64,000 bases of DNA from Chloroflexota bacterium (GCA_016191425.1 JACPOR010000022.1:1-64000); one strand, 5' to 3'. Positions 32,909 to 43,094 are shown, numbered from the stretch's first letter. The notes: generated from the letters alone by a model not told the origin. A program made the numbers and translations.

Positions 32909-34258
32909 TCAGGCCGCCGGTGCCGGGATCCAGTCGATCCCCATGTACGGTCGCAGCGGGGCCGGGATATCCAGGGACCCGTCGGGCCGCTGGTACGTCT
33001 CGAGAATCGCCGCAACGATCCGTGCAAGCGCCAGCCCCGAGCCGTTCAACGTATGGACCAGCTCGGGCTTCGTGCCGGGCTCCGGTCGGTACCGGACCGC
33101 CATTCGGCGCGCCTGGAAGTCCTTGAAGTTCGAGCATGAGCTGACCTCGAGCCAGCGCTCCACGCCGGGCGCCCAGACTTCGAGGTCGTATTTGCGAGCC
33201 TGGGTGAAGCCCATCTCTCGGGTGGCCATGAGGAGCACGCGATAGGCAAGGCCAAGTCGCTTGAGCAGCTCCTCGGCCACGCCCGTCATCCATTCGAGTG
33301 CCTCGGCGGACGCCTCGGGACGCTCGAACAGGACCATCTCCACCTTGTCGAACTGATGCACGCGCAGGATGCCGCGGGTGTCCTTGCCGGCCGCCCCGGC
33401 CTCGCGGCGGAAGCACGGCGTGTACGCCACGTAGCGGATGGGCAGGTCGGCTGCCTCGAGGATCTCGTCGCGATGGAGGTTCGTGACGGGCACCTCCGCG
33501 GTCGGGACCAGGTAGAGGTCGTCGCGCGTGACGACGTACATCTGGTCTTCCTTGTCCGGGATCTGGCCGGTGCCCCGCGCCGAGGCCTGGTTGACCACGA
33601 TCGGCGGCCAAACCTCGGTGAAGCCGTTCTCGCGGGTATGTACGTCGAGGAACCACATGATGAGGGCGCGCTGGAGCGCCGATCCGGTGCCCTTGTAGAC
33701 CGGGAAACCCGAACCGGCGATCTTCGCCCCTCGGGCCAGGTCGATCATGCCGAGGTGCTCGGCTATCTCCCAGTGCGGTCGCCGCTCCCACGTCGCGCCG
33801 CCGGATCGCGCATCAGCGCCGATCTCCCCCTCGTGCGGTTGATCGTGGGCGAGCACCTCGCCCCACGCCCGGATCGTGACATTGGCTTCTTCGCCGCCGA
33901 CGGGGATGTCGTCTTCGGGAGGGTTGGGAATCCGGAGCAGGAGATCGTCGAGGGCGGCCTCGACCTCGGCGAACTCGGCATCGAGCGCCGCCAGCCGCTC
34001 CCCGATCTCCGTCGACCTGGCGCGGAGGACCGCCACGTCGGCGCCTTCCGGAGCCGCACCGGCCTTGATCGCCTCGCCGATCGCCTTCGACGCGCTGTTC
34101 CGTTCAGCGCGGAGCGCGTCGCCTTCGCCCTGGAGGGCCCGGCGCCGAGCATCCCCGGCGAGGGCGTCGTCAATGGTCGACGGATCCTCGCCCTTGGCGA
34201 GCGCACCCCGGCGTATCAGATCCGGGTCTTCCCGGAGTCGTGCGATCCCGACGCTCAT
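32909..34258 (-). CDS. serS: seryl-tRNA synthetase
   Basis: A 449-residue class II synthetase. The N-terminal antiparallel coiled coil that grips the tRNA-Ser long arm covers residues ~25-105. Motif 2 appears as PCFRREAGAAGKDTRGILRVHQFDKVEM and motif 3 as NGSGLALARIVAAILE. GGAGGTGA precedes the ATG by three to four bases. The start overlaps the lysS stop. Two serine tRNAs are encoded elsewhere in the window. Confidence 0.97.
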   Translation of the reverse strand: MSVGIARLREDPDLIRRGALAKGEDPSTIDDALAGDARRRALQGEGDALRAERNSASKAIGEAIKAGAAPEGADVAVLRARSTEIGERLAALDAEFAEVEAALDDLLLRIPNPPEDDIPVGGEEANVTIRAWGEVLAHDQPHEGEIGADARSGGATWERRPHWEIAEHLGMIDLARGAKIAGSGFPVYKGTGSALQRALIMWFLDVHTRENGFTEVWPPIVVNQASARGTGQIPDKEDQMYVVTRDDLYLVPTAEVPVTNLHRDEILEAADLPIRYVAYTPCFRREAGAAGKDTRGILRVHQFDKVEMVLFERPEASAEALEWMTGVAEELLKRLGLAYRVLLMATREMGFTQARKYDLEVWAPGVERWLEVSSCSNFKDFQARRMAVRYRPEPGTKPELVHTLNGSGLALARIVAAILETYQRPDGSLDIPAPLRPYMGIDWIPAPAA

Positions 34259-35892
34259 GGCTCACCTCCTGCGGTGCCCATCGTCCCACCGGCCGCGGCC
34301 GCGCGCAGCCGGTCGAGGACGAAGCGCGCCTGGAGGCCCGCGAGCAGCCAGCCGGCCCGAGGTCCGTTCGAGCGCCCGAGGAACGCGACGTACAACGCCG
34401 CGAACGCGCGCCCGGGTGGAAGCCCGAGGCCGGCGGCCGTCGCAAAGATCGCCGCCTGCCAGGCGTCACCGCCGGCCGGTCCGATCGGAGAACCGCCGGC
34501 AGCCGGGAGGTTCACAGCATCCGCCAGCGTCGCGAGGAACATGCGCTGCGCATCGTCCAGGGTCGACACCTCATCGGGAACCGACTCCCGAACGGACATC
34601 CGGGCGCGATCCGGGGCATAGGCGTCGAGCCATGCCCGAGCGGCCACACGACGCTCCTCGAGAATCGCCAGCTCGCGAGCATCGAGAGCCGACCCCTTTT
34701 CATCGGCCATCTTCGTCGGGATGTCGGCGCCGGGAACCTGGACGAGGAAGGCAAGATGGGCAAAGCTGGGCCGGAAGGCGGCCGCTTCGGCGTCCACGTC
34801 GGCGTCCGCGTTCCGGAGAGCGTAGCGGAAGACGGACGCATACCCGGGCGCCATCTCCCCCTTGACCGGCCGGCCGGCGGTGGCATCGGCGAGCTTGTCG
34901 AACTCATCGAAGAGGCGAGGGATGGCATCTGTCCCCTCGGGATCGAATTCGATCGCGTGGTTGGGGCGGGGTCGGATGAAGAGCGTCCTGAGCTGGTCGG
35001 GAGGGATGACCTCCACGATCTGATGGGCGGCGGCGCCCCGACCCTTCGAGGTCGACATCTTCCGCCCGCCGATGTTGAGGAACTCGTAGGCCACGTTGAT
35101 CGGCGGTTCACGCTCGAACACTTCACGGGCGATCGCGTCGGATCGGTCTCGGGAGCCGCCCGCCGTCGCGAGGTCCTTGCCGCATGGCTCGATCGTGACC
35201 CCGAACAGGCTCCACTGGGCCGCCCATTCGAGGTTCCAGGGGAGCTTCGCCCGACCACCGAACGGCTCCACCCAGCCCGAGCTGCCGCAGCCGGTCGCCC
35301 AGGCAACGAGATCCGCCCGGCATTCGTAGAAGACCCGCTGGCCGTCCCACTTCGTGACGATGGTGGTCCCGACCTTCCCGCAGGTCTCGCAGATCACGAG
35401 GATCGGGTGCCAGGTGTCCGGATGCTGGACATTGCTCACGCGCCGGTAGATGTCGCGGACGACGTGGGCTCGATCCAGGGCCGTCCGGATGTATCGGTCC
35501 ATGGCCCCGCCCGGATAGATGTCGCTCATCCAGTAGTAGCGATCCGGATGAATGCCGAGATTCGCGAAGAGGTCGATGAACGTCTGGGCATGATGCCGGG
35601 CGTAGGAGGCGTGCCCGTCGTTCACCTGGTCCGGGATGTGGGCGAGCGGGACGCCCATAGAGCGTTCCACAGCATCCGGCGTCAGGAGCGCCTGCGCGTC
35701 CATCGCATCGAGGTCGTCGACGCCGTACAGCAGCGTGGTCTCGTGGCCGGCTGCCCGGAGGGCCCGGGTGATCACGTCCAGGATCACGGGTCCGCGGAGG
35801 CTGCCGACGTGAACGGTGCCGGACGGCGTCTTCGAATCGTTGATGACCTGCGCCCCGGACACGCGCGCGGCCAGTTCGTCCGCCCAATCCAT
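34255..35892 (-). CDS. lysS: lysyl-tRNA synthetase, class I
   Basis: A 545-residue class I LysRS, unrelated to the common class II enzyme. GTVHVGSLRG (residues 26-35) is the HIGH equivalent and RKMSTSKGRG the KMSKS loop. ICETCGKVGTTIV and CGSSGW give a zinc-ribbon-like insertion. The start MDWADE at 35892 matches the short N-terminus of the family; longer in-frame sequence is Arg-rich and not conserved-looking. It is translationally coupled to serS. Class I LysRS is typical of archaea and is sporadic in bacteria. Confidence 0.94.
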   Translation of the reverse strand: MDWADELAARVSGAQVINDSKTPSGTVHVGSLRGPVILDVITRALRAAGHETTLLYGVDDLDAMDAQALLTPDAVERSMGVPLAHIPDQVNDGHASYARHHAQTFIDLFANLGIHPDRYYWMSDIYPGGAMDRYIRTALDRAHVVRDIYRRVSNVQHPDTWHPILVICETCGKVGTTIVTKWDGQRVFYECRADLVAWATGCGSSGWVEPFGGRAKLPWNLEWAAQWSLFGVTIEPCGKDLATAGGSRDRSDAIAREVFEREPPINVAYEFLNIGGRKMSTSKGRGAAAHQIVEVIPPDQLRTLFIRPRPNHAIEFDPEGTDAIPRLFDEFDKLADATAGRPVKGEMAPGYASVFRYALRNADADVDAEAAAFRPSFAHLAFLVQVPGADIPTKMADEKGSALDARELAILEERRVAARAWLDAYAPDRARMSVRESVPDEVSTLDDAQRMFLATLADAVNLPAAGGSPIGPAGGDAWQAAIFATAAGLGLPPGRAFAALYVAFLGRSNGPRAGWLLAGLQARFVLDRLRAAAAGGTMGTAGGEP

Positions 35893-35980
35893 CCCTGACG
35901 CTGCTCCTCGTTGGTGGCGGGAGGCGGCGATCGGACCATTCCGCAACCTCCGACGGATGGACCGCCGCAACCCCCGAAGG

Positions 35981-36445
35981 CTAGGCGATTGCGACGACCG
36001 AGTACGAGATGTCGCCGGCGGGCACGCGAACCGTGATCCTGTCGCCCTTCCTCCGCCCGAGCAGGGCGCGTCCGACGGGGCTCTCGTTGGAGATGCGGCC
36101 TTCCGTCGGCCGGGCCTCCGTGGACCCGACGATCGTGAACGACTCCTGGCCATCAGGACCCATCACCGTGACCGTCGAGCCGATCTGGACGAGGTCCTTG
36201 GAGTGGTGCTCGTCGATCAGAGTAGCGTTCTTGATCAGCGCCTCGAGGGTCTGGATTCGACCCTCGACGAAGGCCTGTTCGTTCTTGGCATCCTCGTACT
36301 CGGCGTTCTCGCTCAGGTCGCCATGCTCTTTGGCGTCGTGGATTCGGCTGGCGACCTCGGGCCGACGCACGGACACCGTCGCTTCGAGTTCCTGGCGGAG
36401 CTTCTCGAGACCTTCCCTGGAGATGTAGGTCGGCTTGTTGTTCAC
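35981..36445 (-). CDS. greA: transcription elongation factor GreA
   Basis: A 154-residue GreA: N-terminal coiled coil with the acidic tip SRIHDAKEHGDLSENAEYEDAKNEQ that reaches the RNA polymerase active site, and a C-terminal domain with ISNESPVGRALLGRRKGD. The start is a GTG with no visible Shine-Dalgarno; TATCGA lies five bases before it, so a leaderless transcript is possible. Confidence 0.96.
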   Translation of the reverse strand: MNNKPTYISREGLEKLRQELEATVSVRRPEVASRIHDAKEHGDLSENAEYEDAKNEQAFVEGRIQTLEALIKNATLIDEHHSKDLVQIGSTVTVMGPDGQESFTIVGSTEARPTEGRISNESPVGRALLGRRKGDRITVRVPAGDISYSVVAIA

Positions 36446-36629
36446 ATGGTTCGATACCGGGGACGTAGCCTAGCGCGAGCCCGAGGGCGTGTCAAAGGCC
36501 TGTACTCGTTCAGTGCGTCCGTTTACGCCTTGCTACCCGCTGTCCGGCCGCCGTCAGCCCCAGCCTCGGTGTCACGGACGTAGGTCGACGAGATCAGGAC
36601 CCGAAACTGGGCTCCGGAATCGTGGTCCC

Positions 36630-37100
36630 TCAACCGGCCTCCCCGAGCTGGCCCAGGCGCAGCCGGACGCGCTTGAGTGCAGCCCGGTCGGTGACCGCGA
36701 CGAAGACCGTATCGTCGCCAGCGACCGATCCGGCCACTTCCGGCCAGCGAGCCCGATCAAGCGCGGCGGCGATCGCGTGGGCCGACCCGGGCAGGGTCCG
36801 GACCACGAGGATGAGCCCGGATTCGTGGATCTCGGCCGGCAGGTCGCGGAGGAGCCGTCGAAGGCGGTCCTCCCCGGAGGTCTCGGCCTCGACGAGGCGC
36901 GGCGGGAGGGCATAGGCCGGGGTTCCGGCGCGCGTCACCTTGACGAGGCCGAGCTCGGCGACGTCCCGACTGATCGTGGCCTGGGTTGTCCGGAAGCCAC
37001 GCTCGCGCAGCGCGGCGGCGAGCTCCTGCTGGGTCCGGATCGTGCGCTGGTCCACGAGGTCGCGGATCGATCGGTGGCGGAGCTGCTTCATGACCTCCAT
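36630..37100 (-). CDS. argR: arginine repressor ArgR
   Basis: A 156-residue ArgR-type regulator. The winged helix carries TQQELAAALRERGFRTTQATISRDVAELGLVKV. The C-terminal domain has the arginine-binding and hexamerisation GDDTVFVAVTDRAALKRV. Position of the start is uncertain between ATG 37100 and ATG 37091. It begins 11 bases after uppP. No arginine gene is adjacent, so its targets lie elsewhere. Confidence 0.93.
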   Translation of the reverse strand: MEVMKQLRHRSIRDLVDQRTIRTQQELAAALRERGFRTTQATISRDVAELGLVKVTRAGTPAYALPPRLVEAETSGEDRLRRLLRDLPAEIHESGLILVVRTLPGSAHAIAAALDRARWPEVAGSVAGDDTVFVAVTDRAALKRVRLRLGQLGEAG

Positions 37101-37111
37101 CTGGTTCGGCC

Positions 37112-37957
37112 CTAGGCCGAGCGGTCCCACAGACCGAGCCAGGTCACGACGATCAATCCGGCGAGGGCCAACCGGTAGGCGATGAAGACCAGCGTGGAAT
37201 TCGATCGCAGGAACCGCAGGGTCAATGAGATCGCCCCGATCCCCGCAACGAGCGCCGCGAGCATGCCGGCGACGAGCACGGAGACGTCCACGGTGATGCC
37301 GGCCTCCCCCGCCACGAGCTTGCGGATCTCGAAGATCCCCGCTCCCGCGGTGATGGGCGTGGCCATGAGAAAGCTGTAGCGCGCCGCCGAGGCTCGGTCG
37401 AGGCCGGCCACGAGGCCCGCCGCGATCGAGATCCCGGAGCGACTGATCCCGGGGACCAGGGCGAGCGCCTGGGCGAGCCCGATGCCGAATGCGCCGCGGA
37501 CCCCGAGGTCGCTGATGGACCTCGACCGGGAGCCGACGCGCTCGCCGAACCACAGGGCGCCGGCCCCGATGACGAGGGCGATAGCCACTCGGCCGACGGC
37601 CCGGAAGTCAGGGTTGTCGGCAAGGTCCCCGATCGCCAGACCGGCGATGACCGCCGGAATCGTCGAGATGACGAGCAGCCAGGCAAGGCTGCGGTCAGGA
37701 TCGCCTCCCAGCGATCGATCGCGGATGGAGGCGAACCAGGCCGGGATCAGCCGGAACCAGTCGGCCCGGAAGAAGATCAGGAGCGCCAGCAGGGTCGCCG
37801 TGTGGAGCATGATGCTGAAGGCAAGACTGTCGATGAACGCGTCGTTCCAGCCGAGCAGGGCCGGGACGAGGATGAGGTGGCCCGAACTCGAAACGGGCAG
37901 GAACTCGGTGAGGCCCTGCACGAGACCCATGACAACTGCCTGGACGAGAGTGTCCAT
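37112..37957 (-). CDS. uppP: undecaprenyl-diphosphatase
   Basis: A 281-residue polytopic membrane enzyme (BacA/UppP) that dephosphorylates undecaprenyl pyrophosphate for cell-wall recycling. The catalytic segments are QGLTEFLPVSSSGHL near the N-terminus and PGISRSG in the middle, with about eight hydrophobic helices. It is followed closely by argR and preceded by the hppA remnant on the same strand. Confidence 0.95.
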   Translation of the reverse strand: MDTLVQAVVMGLVQGLTEFLPVSSSGHLILVPALLGWNDAFIDSLAFSIMLHTATLLALLIFFRADWFRLIPAWFASIRDRSLGGDPDRSLAWLLVISTIPAVIAGLAIGDLADNPDFRAVGRVAIALVIGAGALWFGERVGSRSRSISDLGVRGAFGIGLAQALALVPGISRSGISIAAGLVAGLDRASAARYSFLMATPITAGAGIFEIRKLVAGEAGITVDVSVLVAGMLAALVAGIGAISLTLRFLRSNSTLVFIAYRLALAGLIVVTWLGLWDRSA

Positions 37958-38013
37958 CCGGCTCCTTGAGGCGGCCGGGCAGAGCCCGACCGCCCGATTG
38001 CTTCTGGCGAGGC

Positions 38014-40021
38014 CTAGCGGATGAAGAGCGGTGCCAGGACGAGGGTGATGGTCGCGAGCAGCTTCACGAGGACATGGAGCGACGGTCCCGCCGTGTCCTT
38101 GAACGGATCGCCGACCGTGTCGCCGACGACCGCCGCGGCATGCGCGTCGGTCTTCTTGCCGAGAACATTTCCGGCGGCGTCCCTGAGGTTGCCCGATTCG
38201 ATGTACTTCTTGGCGTTGTCCCAGGCTCCACCGCCGTTGTTGAGAACGGTAGCCAACAGGACGCCGGCAATGGTGCCCACCATCAGCATGCCGGCAACCG
38301 CTTCGGCGCCGAGCAGCAGACCCACGATGATCGGCGTCGCGACGGCGACTGCACCGGGCGCGATCATCTCGCGCAGGGCGGCCTTCGTCGTGATGTCAAC
38401 CACGCGAGCGTAGTCCGGTCGGACGCTGTAGTCCATGATCCCGGGCATCTCGCGGAACTGCCGACGGACTTCGACGATGATCGCCTGGGCAGTCGTGCCG
38501 ACGGCGCGAATCGCGAGCGACGAGAAGAAGTACACGAGCATCGCACCGATCAGGGCCGCGATGAAGACGTTGACATTGGCGAGGTTCACCGATGTGATCA
38601 GCGCACCCCCGCGGTTCGTCTGGATCAGGTTGACCTTGTCGATGTAGGCACTGAACAACAGGAACGCAGCCAGCGCCGCCGAGGCGATCGCGTAGCCCTT
38701 GGTCAGGGCCTTCGTGGTGTTCCCGACGGCGTCGAGCCGGTCCGTGATCTCGCGCGCGCCGGCTTCGGCGCGGCTGAACTCGGCAATCCCGCCCGCGTTG
38801 TCCGTGATCGGCCCGAACGTGTCCATGGCCAGGATGTAGGCCGTGGTCATGAGCATGCCCATGGTCGCGACGGCTGTCCCGAAGATGCCGCCGACGTCCT
38901 TGCCCTCGGCATTGACGATCCCGGCCTGCGACCCGAGCCAGTGGCTGGCGAAGAGCGCGATGCCGATCGTGATGGCGGTGACGAAGGTCGTCTCGAACCC
39001 CACGGCGACGCCCGAGATGATGTTGGTTGCGGGTCCGGTCCGGGAGGCTTCCGCGATCTCCCGAACGGGCCGGAACGTGCCCGCGGTGTAGTACTGGGTG
39101 ATGTACACGAAGGCAACGCTGGTGGCCAGGCCGACCACGCCGGCGGCGAAGAAGTACAACCAGACCGGTAGGCCGGACGGCGCATTGCCGTTCGTCTGCA
39201 TCATCACGTTGGTCGTCAGAAAGAGGGCCCCGATGGATAGCACGGTCGTGACCCAGTAGCCGCGATTGAGCATGTTCATCGGGTTCTCGTCTTCGCGGCC
39301 CCGCACGAAGAAGATCGCCACGATCGTGGACAACAGGCCGAACGCTCGGACGACCAGGGGGAAGAAGATCCAGGCCTCCGGGCTCGGCCAGCCGGCCGTG
39401 AGCGCGATGCCATAGACGCCCACGCCGAGGATCATCGCGCCGATGTTCTCTGCCGCGGTCGATTCGAAGAGGTCGGCCCCGCGGCCTGCGCAATCACCGA
39501 CGTTGTCGCCGACGAGATCCGCGATGACCCCGGCATTCCGGGGGTCGTCCTCCGGGATGCCGGCCTCGACCTTGCCGGGACACGGCGCCACCGCGCATCG
39601 CGACCTGGACGGCCTCGACCAGGCTCCGGCGGGCCGCTGCGGCGGTCCGGACGTTCGACTTCACGCTGATGTACATGCCGATGATCCCGGATGCCATGGA
39701 GCAGGCCGCGCCGACGAGGAAGGCCAGACCGGTTCGCCAGCCGAGGTCGAGACCGAAGATCCCGGTGTCGGCGACATCCTTCGTTTCGAAGAGCGTGATG
39801 ACCGCCCCGATGACGACGGCACCGAACAGCGCGAGGACGCCGATGGTCGTGTATTGACGGCGAATGAAGGCCACGGCTCCTTCGAAGATCGTCCCGGCGA
39901 CGTCCTCCATCTCCCTGGTCCCGGTATCGCGAGCGAGGACGTCGCGGGCAAGGTAGACGGCGAAGAGCACGGCGATCAACCCTGCGGGCAGGATGATCAA
40001 CTGCAGCTGACTGGCATCCAT
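38014..40021 (-). pseudogene. hppA: membrane proton-translocating pyrophosphatase, interrupted by internal deletion
   Basis: The 5' part (from 40021, MDASQLQLIILPAG) encodes the first membrane helices through MYISVKSNVRTAAAARRSL and ends at MRGGAVS. The sequence then jumps directly to GKVEAGIPEDDPRNAGVIADLVGDNVGDCAGR in another frame (from about 39580) and continues to the C-terminus at 38014. In intact enzymes about 65-70 residues separate these points, including a membrane helix and the DVGADLVGK start of the pyrophosphate-binding site. About 200 nt are therefore missing and the frame is broken. The C-terminal part retains the second acidic motif region and K/GNTTK-like sequence. Starts at 40066 or 40150 would add an N-terminal extension. 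Either a dead gene or an assembly deletion. Confidence 0.88.
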
Positions 40022-40356
40022 CGGGGTGTGCGGGTCCTCCAGGTTGTCGACTCGTTCGCGGGCCATCACCGGGCACGCGGCGCCCGGGTGGGCGCAGACC
40101 AGGAACAACTGACGCTGCTTGATGACCGCGTGCGGGAACTCAGGGCGCACGACGGACCGGCTGTTTCAGGGTGGCGGCGAGTGTATCAACCGCCGTTCAA
40201 ACGGGTCAACTCGCCCAGGCGAGTGGAAAGAATCCACTGGCGGCGGGGCTGCGGGCACAGGATCCGGCCCGGCGTGGAAGATGATCGCGCCGTCCACTCG
40301 AGGGGTTGGAACCGGTCACGATGGGCTCGACCGCGCTGCCGGCGTCGTGCCCGGAC
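40022..40356. other. hppA leader and spacer
   Basis: Apart from the hppA promoter listed next, no gene is supported. In frame with hppA there is an open extension up to GTG 40150 containing CAHPGAACPVMARERVDNLEDPHTP, which could be an N-terminal tail or untranslated leader. Confidence 0.4.
40180..40209 (-). promoter_or_regulatory. promoter of hppA
   Basis: On the minus strand TTGACC (40209-40204), an 18-bp spacer and TACACT (40185-40180). The predicted start near 40173 gives a leader of about 150 nt before ATG 40021, or 22 nt before GTG 40150. Confidence 0.65.
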
Positions 40357-42417
40357 TCAGGGGACCCAGCGCGCACGGGCACCGTCCACCGTCAACCGAC
40401 GTGCCTGCCCCGTCGGGAGATCGACGGCCCAGATGCCGTCGGACAGGTTCGGCTCGGCCACCAGGGATCGGCCGACCAGGAGTGTGCGCGAATCTGGCGC
40501 GAAGGCCGGCCAGCGATCATCGCGTCCCGCGAGGCTTTCGATCGCGGTGATCGTTCCGTCACGAGCCATGACCTGGACGGTCGCCCGTCCGTCCGCCCCC
40601 CGGACGACATAGGCCAGTGCCCCCGTGGCGGAGATGGCAACGGGTCCGGCGGCTCCCATCGTGCCCGCCAGGACTTCGGCCCGACCACGCGTGCCAACCG
40701 CGAACAGGGTCCGGTCGCCTCCCGAGGCGGGCGCGGCGGCGAGCACGAATGCGTTCCGAGCCGGCACCCAGACCGGGGCGGCGTCGCCGACGATCGAGAC
40801 CTGGGTCGGAGCGCTCAACCCGCCCTCGAGGAGATCGGGTTGCCGGATGTCGATGACCTGGACGTCCCCCCTCGCCGTGACGAGCAGGGCGGTACGGCCG
40901 GTGGGCTCGAAGGCAATGCGAGGCGCCCAGGCCGGCGTCGAGTCGGTCTGGTCGACGCCGTCGCCCCGCAGCGACACCGAGTCGGGGGGCGGCGCACCGC
41001 GAGCGAGGAGCTGGCGCTCCGAGCCGGACGTGCCGGGCATCGGCAGGAGCCAGTAGCCGAGGTCGTCCCCGCTCGCACTCCTGCGGGCCACGACCACCCA
41101 CTGGTCCCCGGGCACGAGGGCCGGCGCATATTCGAGGCGCCCATCGTCCGCGGTCAGGCGCTTGAGCCCGCTGCCGTCGATGGCCATGGTGGACACGATT
41201 CCGCCCGCCGCGTAGACGATCCGCGCCCCGTCCGCCGTCGCGTCGTAGCTGCTCACTGGCAGCAGTTCCACCGTGAGTTCGCGCTGGTTCGTGCCGTCCG
41301 GGTTCATGATCCAGACGTTGCGCACGCCACCGCGTGCTCCCAGGAACGCGATCTGGTTCTGGCCGGACTGGGTCGGGGCTCCGGTCGTGAACGACCACGT
41401 CCGGCCGATCGTCACCGCCTTCGGGTCCCCGACACGGGCGACCGTGGGATCGAGTGTCACGGTGTACGTCGTATGTGGCGCCAATGGCGCGGACGGAATC
41501 AGCACGACCATGTCGCCGCCGCCCGGAGGTACCGGGTTGGACAGCGAGGCGCCGTCGCCATCAAGGGCCACCACGCGCACCTCGCCGTCGACACTCGGCG
41601 TGACGTGGATCGCCGACTGGGCGGTCGACGGATCGATCGGCCCATCAAACCGGATCGCGATCGGCGACGCGACCCCGATGCCGGCGACCCCGTCGGCGGG
41701 GATGACGGCGGTCACGTTGAGGCCGGAGCCCACGGTCGTGAACGTCTGGCGATACGGCGCGCGGAGCCGGCTGCCGCCCGTGTCGGCAGCCGCCGAGGCG
41801 ACCGTCAGGGTGTAGACGGTACCAGGGACCAGGCCGGGGCCCAGCGAAAGCGTGACGACGGACCCAGACCAGGCAGCCGTCACGTTTGCCGACGGCGCCA
41901 GGCTGATCGCCCGTTCGACCGACGTCGTGTCCATGAGGCGATCGAAGACGAGTTCGATGGTTCCGTCGAGCGGGACGCCGGAGGCTCCGTCCGACGGAGT
42001 CGCGCGGAGCACGAAGGGCGGGCCGACCGTCGCGAAGGTCCACACGTCGAGCCCCACGGGATCGACGTTGCCCGCGAGATCCTCGACGCCCGATGCGATG
42101 GAGATCGTGAAGGTGGTGTCCTGCGGCAACTTGCGCGATGGCGTGAATATGGCCGTGGAGCCGTTCCAGCTGAACGTGCCATCAACGTCCGGATCGATCC
42201 GGAAGCGCGATTCGGCCGTCGCCGTCCGGACGGGTTCGCTGAATTCGATGTCGATCGCGCTCAGGACCTGGGCGACCTGGGGATCCCCGGCCGGAGCGCT
42301 CAGAGATATGGACTTGACGCTGGGCGGCCGTCGATCCACGGTCGTCGCGTTGACGAGGACGAAGCCGAGACCCACGAGCGCGACGGTCACGCTCACCAGC
42401 GAAATCAGCCGGCGCAT
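40357..42417 (-). CDS. exported Ig-like repeat / TolB-like beta-propeller protein
   Basis: A 686-residue protein with an N-terminal membrane anchor (ISLVSVTVALVGLGFVLVN). Residues ~35-350 hold three bacterial Ig-like (SbsA/Big_5-type) domains, each with a pattern like IEFSEPV/LVFDRLM/IRFDGPI and ending in a TFATVG, TFTTVG or SFTTGAP strand. The rest is a TolB-like propeller (IWIMNPDGTNQRELT style: NVWIMNPDGTNQREL, STMAIDGSGLKRLT). It is probably surface-exposed and may bind or sense extracellular material; no catalytic motif is visible. It is divergent from lepB. Confidence 0.82.
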   Translation of the reverse strand: MRRLISLVSVTVALVGLGFVLVNATTVDRRPPSVKSISLSAPAGDPQVAQVLSAIDIEFSEPVRTATAESRFRIDPDVDGTFSWNGSTAIFTPSRKLPQDTTFTISIASGVEDLAGNVDPVGLDVWTFATVGPPFVLRATPSDGASGVPLDGTIELVFDRLMDTTSVERAISLAPSANVTAAWSGSVVTLSLGPGLVPGTVYTLTVASAAADTGGSRLRAPYRQTFTTVGSGLNVTAVIPADGVAGIGVASPIAIRFDGPIDPSTAQSAIHVTPSVDGEVRVVALDGDGASLSNPVPPGGGDMVVLIPSAPLAPHTTYTVTLDPTVARVGDPKAVTIGRTWSFTTGAPTQSGQNQIAFLGARGGVRNVWIMNPDGTNQRELTVELLPVSSYDATADGARIVYAAGGIVSTMAIDGSGLKRLTADDGRLEYAPALVPGDQWVVVARRSASGDDLGYWLLPMPGTSGSERQLLARGAPPPDSVSLRGDGVDQTDSTPAWAPRIAFEPTGRTALLVTARGDVQVIDIRQPDLLEGGLSAPTQVSIVGDAAPVWVPARNAFVLAAAPASGGDRTLFAVGTRGRAEVLAGTMGAAGPVAISATGALAYVVRGADGRATVQVMARDGTITAIESLAGRDDRWPAFAPDSRTLLVGRSLVAEPNLSDGIWAVDLPTGQARRLTVDGARARWVP

Positions 42418-42469
42418 CGCTTCCTCCGACCGGGGCTTGCTGTGCGGGGCGGGACAATAGCACAGCCCC

Positions 42470-42475
42470 TATACT
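42470..42475 (+). promoter_or_regulatory. -10 element for lepB, leaderless type
   Basis: TATACT, an excellent -10, ends nine bases before the GTG start of lepB, so the transcript should start at or just before the start codon. No Shine-Dalgarno is present. Confidence 0.6.
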
Positions 42476-42484
42476 CCCGGTCCT

Positions 42485-43084
42485 GTGAGTCAACGTCCCG
42501 CGATCGGCTGTCTTGTCGAGGTCCTCGAGACTCTCGTCCTCACCGTCGTCATCTTCTTCGGAATCCAGGCGTTTGTCGCCCAGCCGTACAAGGTCCAGCA
42601 GGGCTCGATGGAGAACACCCTGCTGCCTGAGCAGTACGTGCTCGTCGACAAGCTGTCGCCCCGCTGGGATTCCTTCTCGTACGGGGACATCGTCGTGTTC
42701 CACCCGCCTGCCAGCTGGAACCAGGGATCCGATGTGCCCTTCATCAAGCGCGTCATCGGCCTGCCGGGTGACGTCATCGAGCTCCAGGATGGCGTCGTCA
42801 AGGTGAATGGCATCGCCCTCGTCGAGCCGTACATCTTCGTGAACGCCGACGGCACGCAACAGCAGACGTATCCGACGCCGGGTGGCGCCACGCGCTGGGT
42901 GATCCCCGATGGCGAACTGTTCCTGATGGGCGACCATCGCGAGGATTCGGCCGATTCCCGCAACTTCGGGCCGATCGACATCGCCCAGGTCATCGGTCGC
43001 GCCTGGTTGCGCTACTGGCCGTTCGACCGGATCGGATTCCTTCCTGTGCCGGAGCATCCGGAGCTCGCCTCGCCAACGCCGTGA
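42485..43084 (+). CDS. lepB: signal peptidase I
   Basis: The 199-residue protease has one N-terminal membrane helix (VLETLVLTVVIFFGIQAFV). The catalytic Ser is in QQGSMENTLLPEQYVLVDK and the catalytic Lys in PFIKRVIGLPGDVIEL; the C-terminal box is GDHREDSADSRNFGPI. It cleaves signal peptides at the outer face of the membrane. The GTG at 42485 lies just before the anchor and nine bases after a strong -10. Confidence 0.95.
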   Translation: MSQRPAIGCLVEVLETLVLTVVIFFGIQAFVAQPYKVQQGSMENTLLPEQYVLVDKLSPRWDSFSYGDIVVFHPPASWNQGSDVPFIKRVIGLPGDVIELQDGVVKVNGIALVEPYIFVNADGTQQQTYPTPGGATRWVIPDGELFLMGDHREDSADSRNFGPIDIAQVIGRAWLRYWPFDRIGFLPVPEHPELASPTP

Positions 43085-43094
43085 GCGTCGCCAC

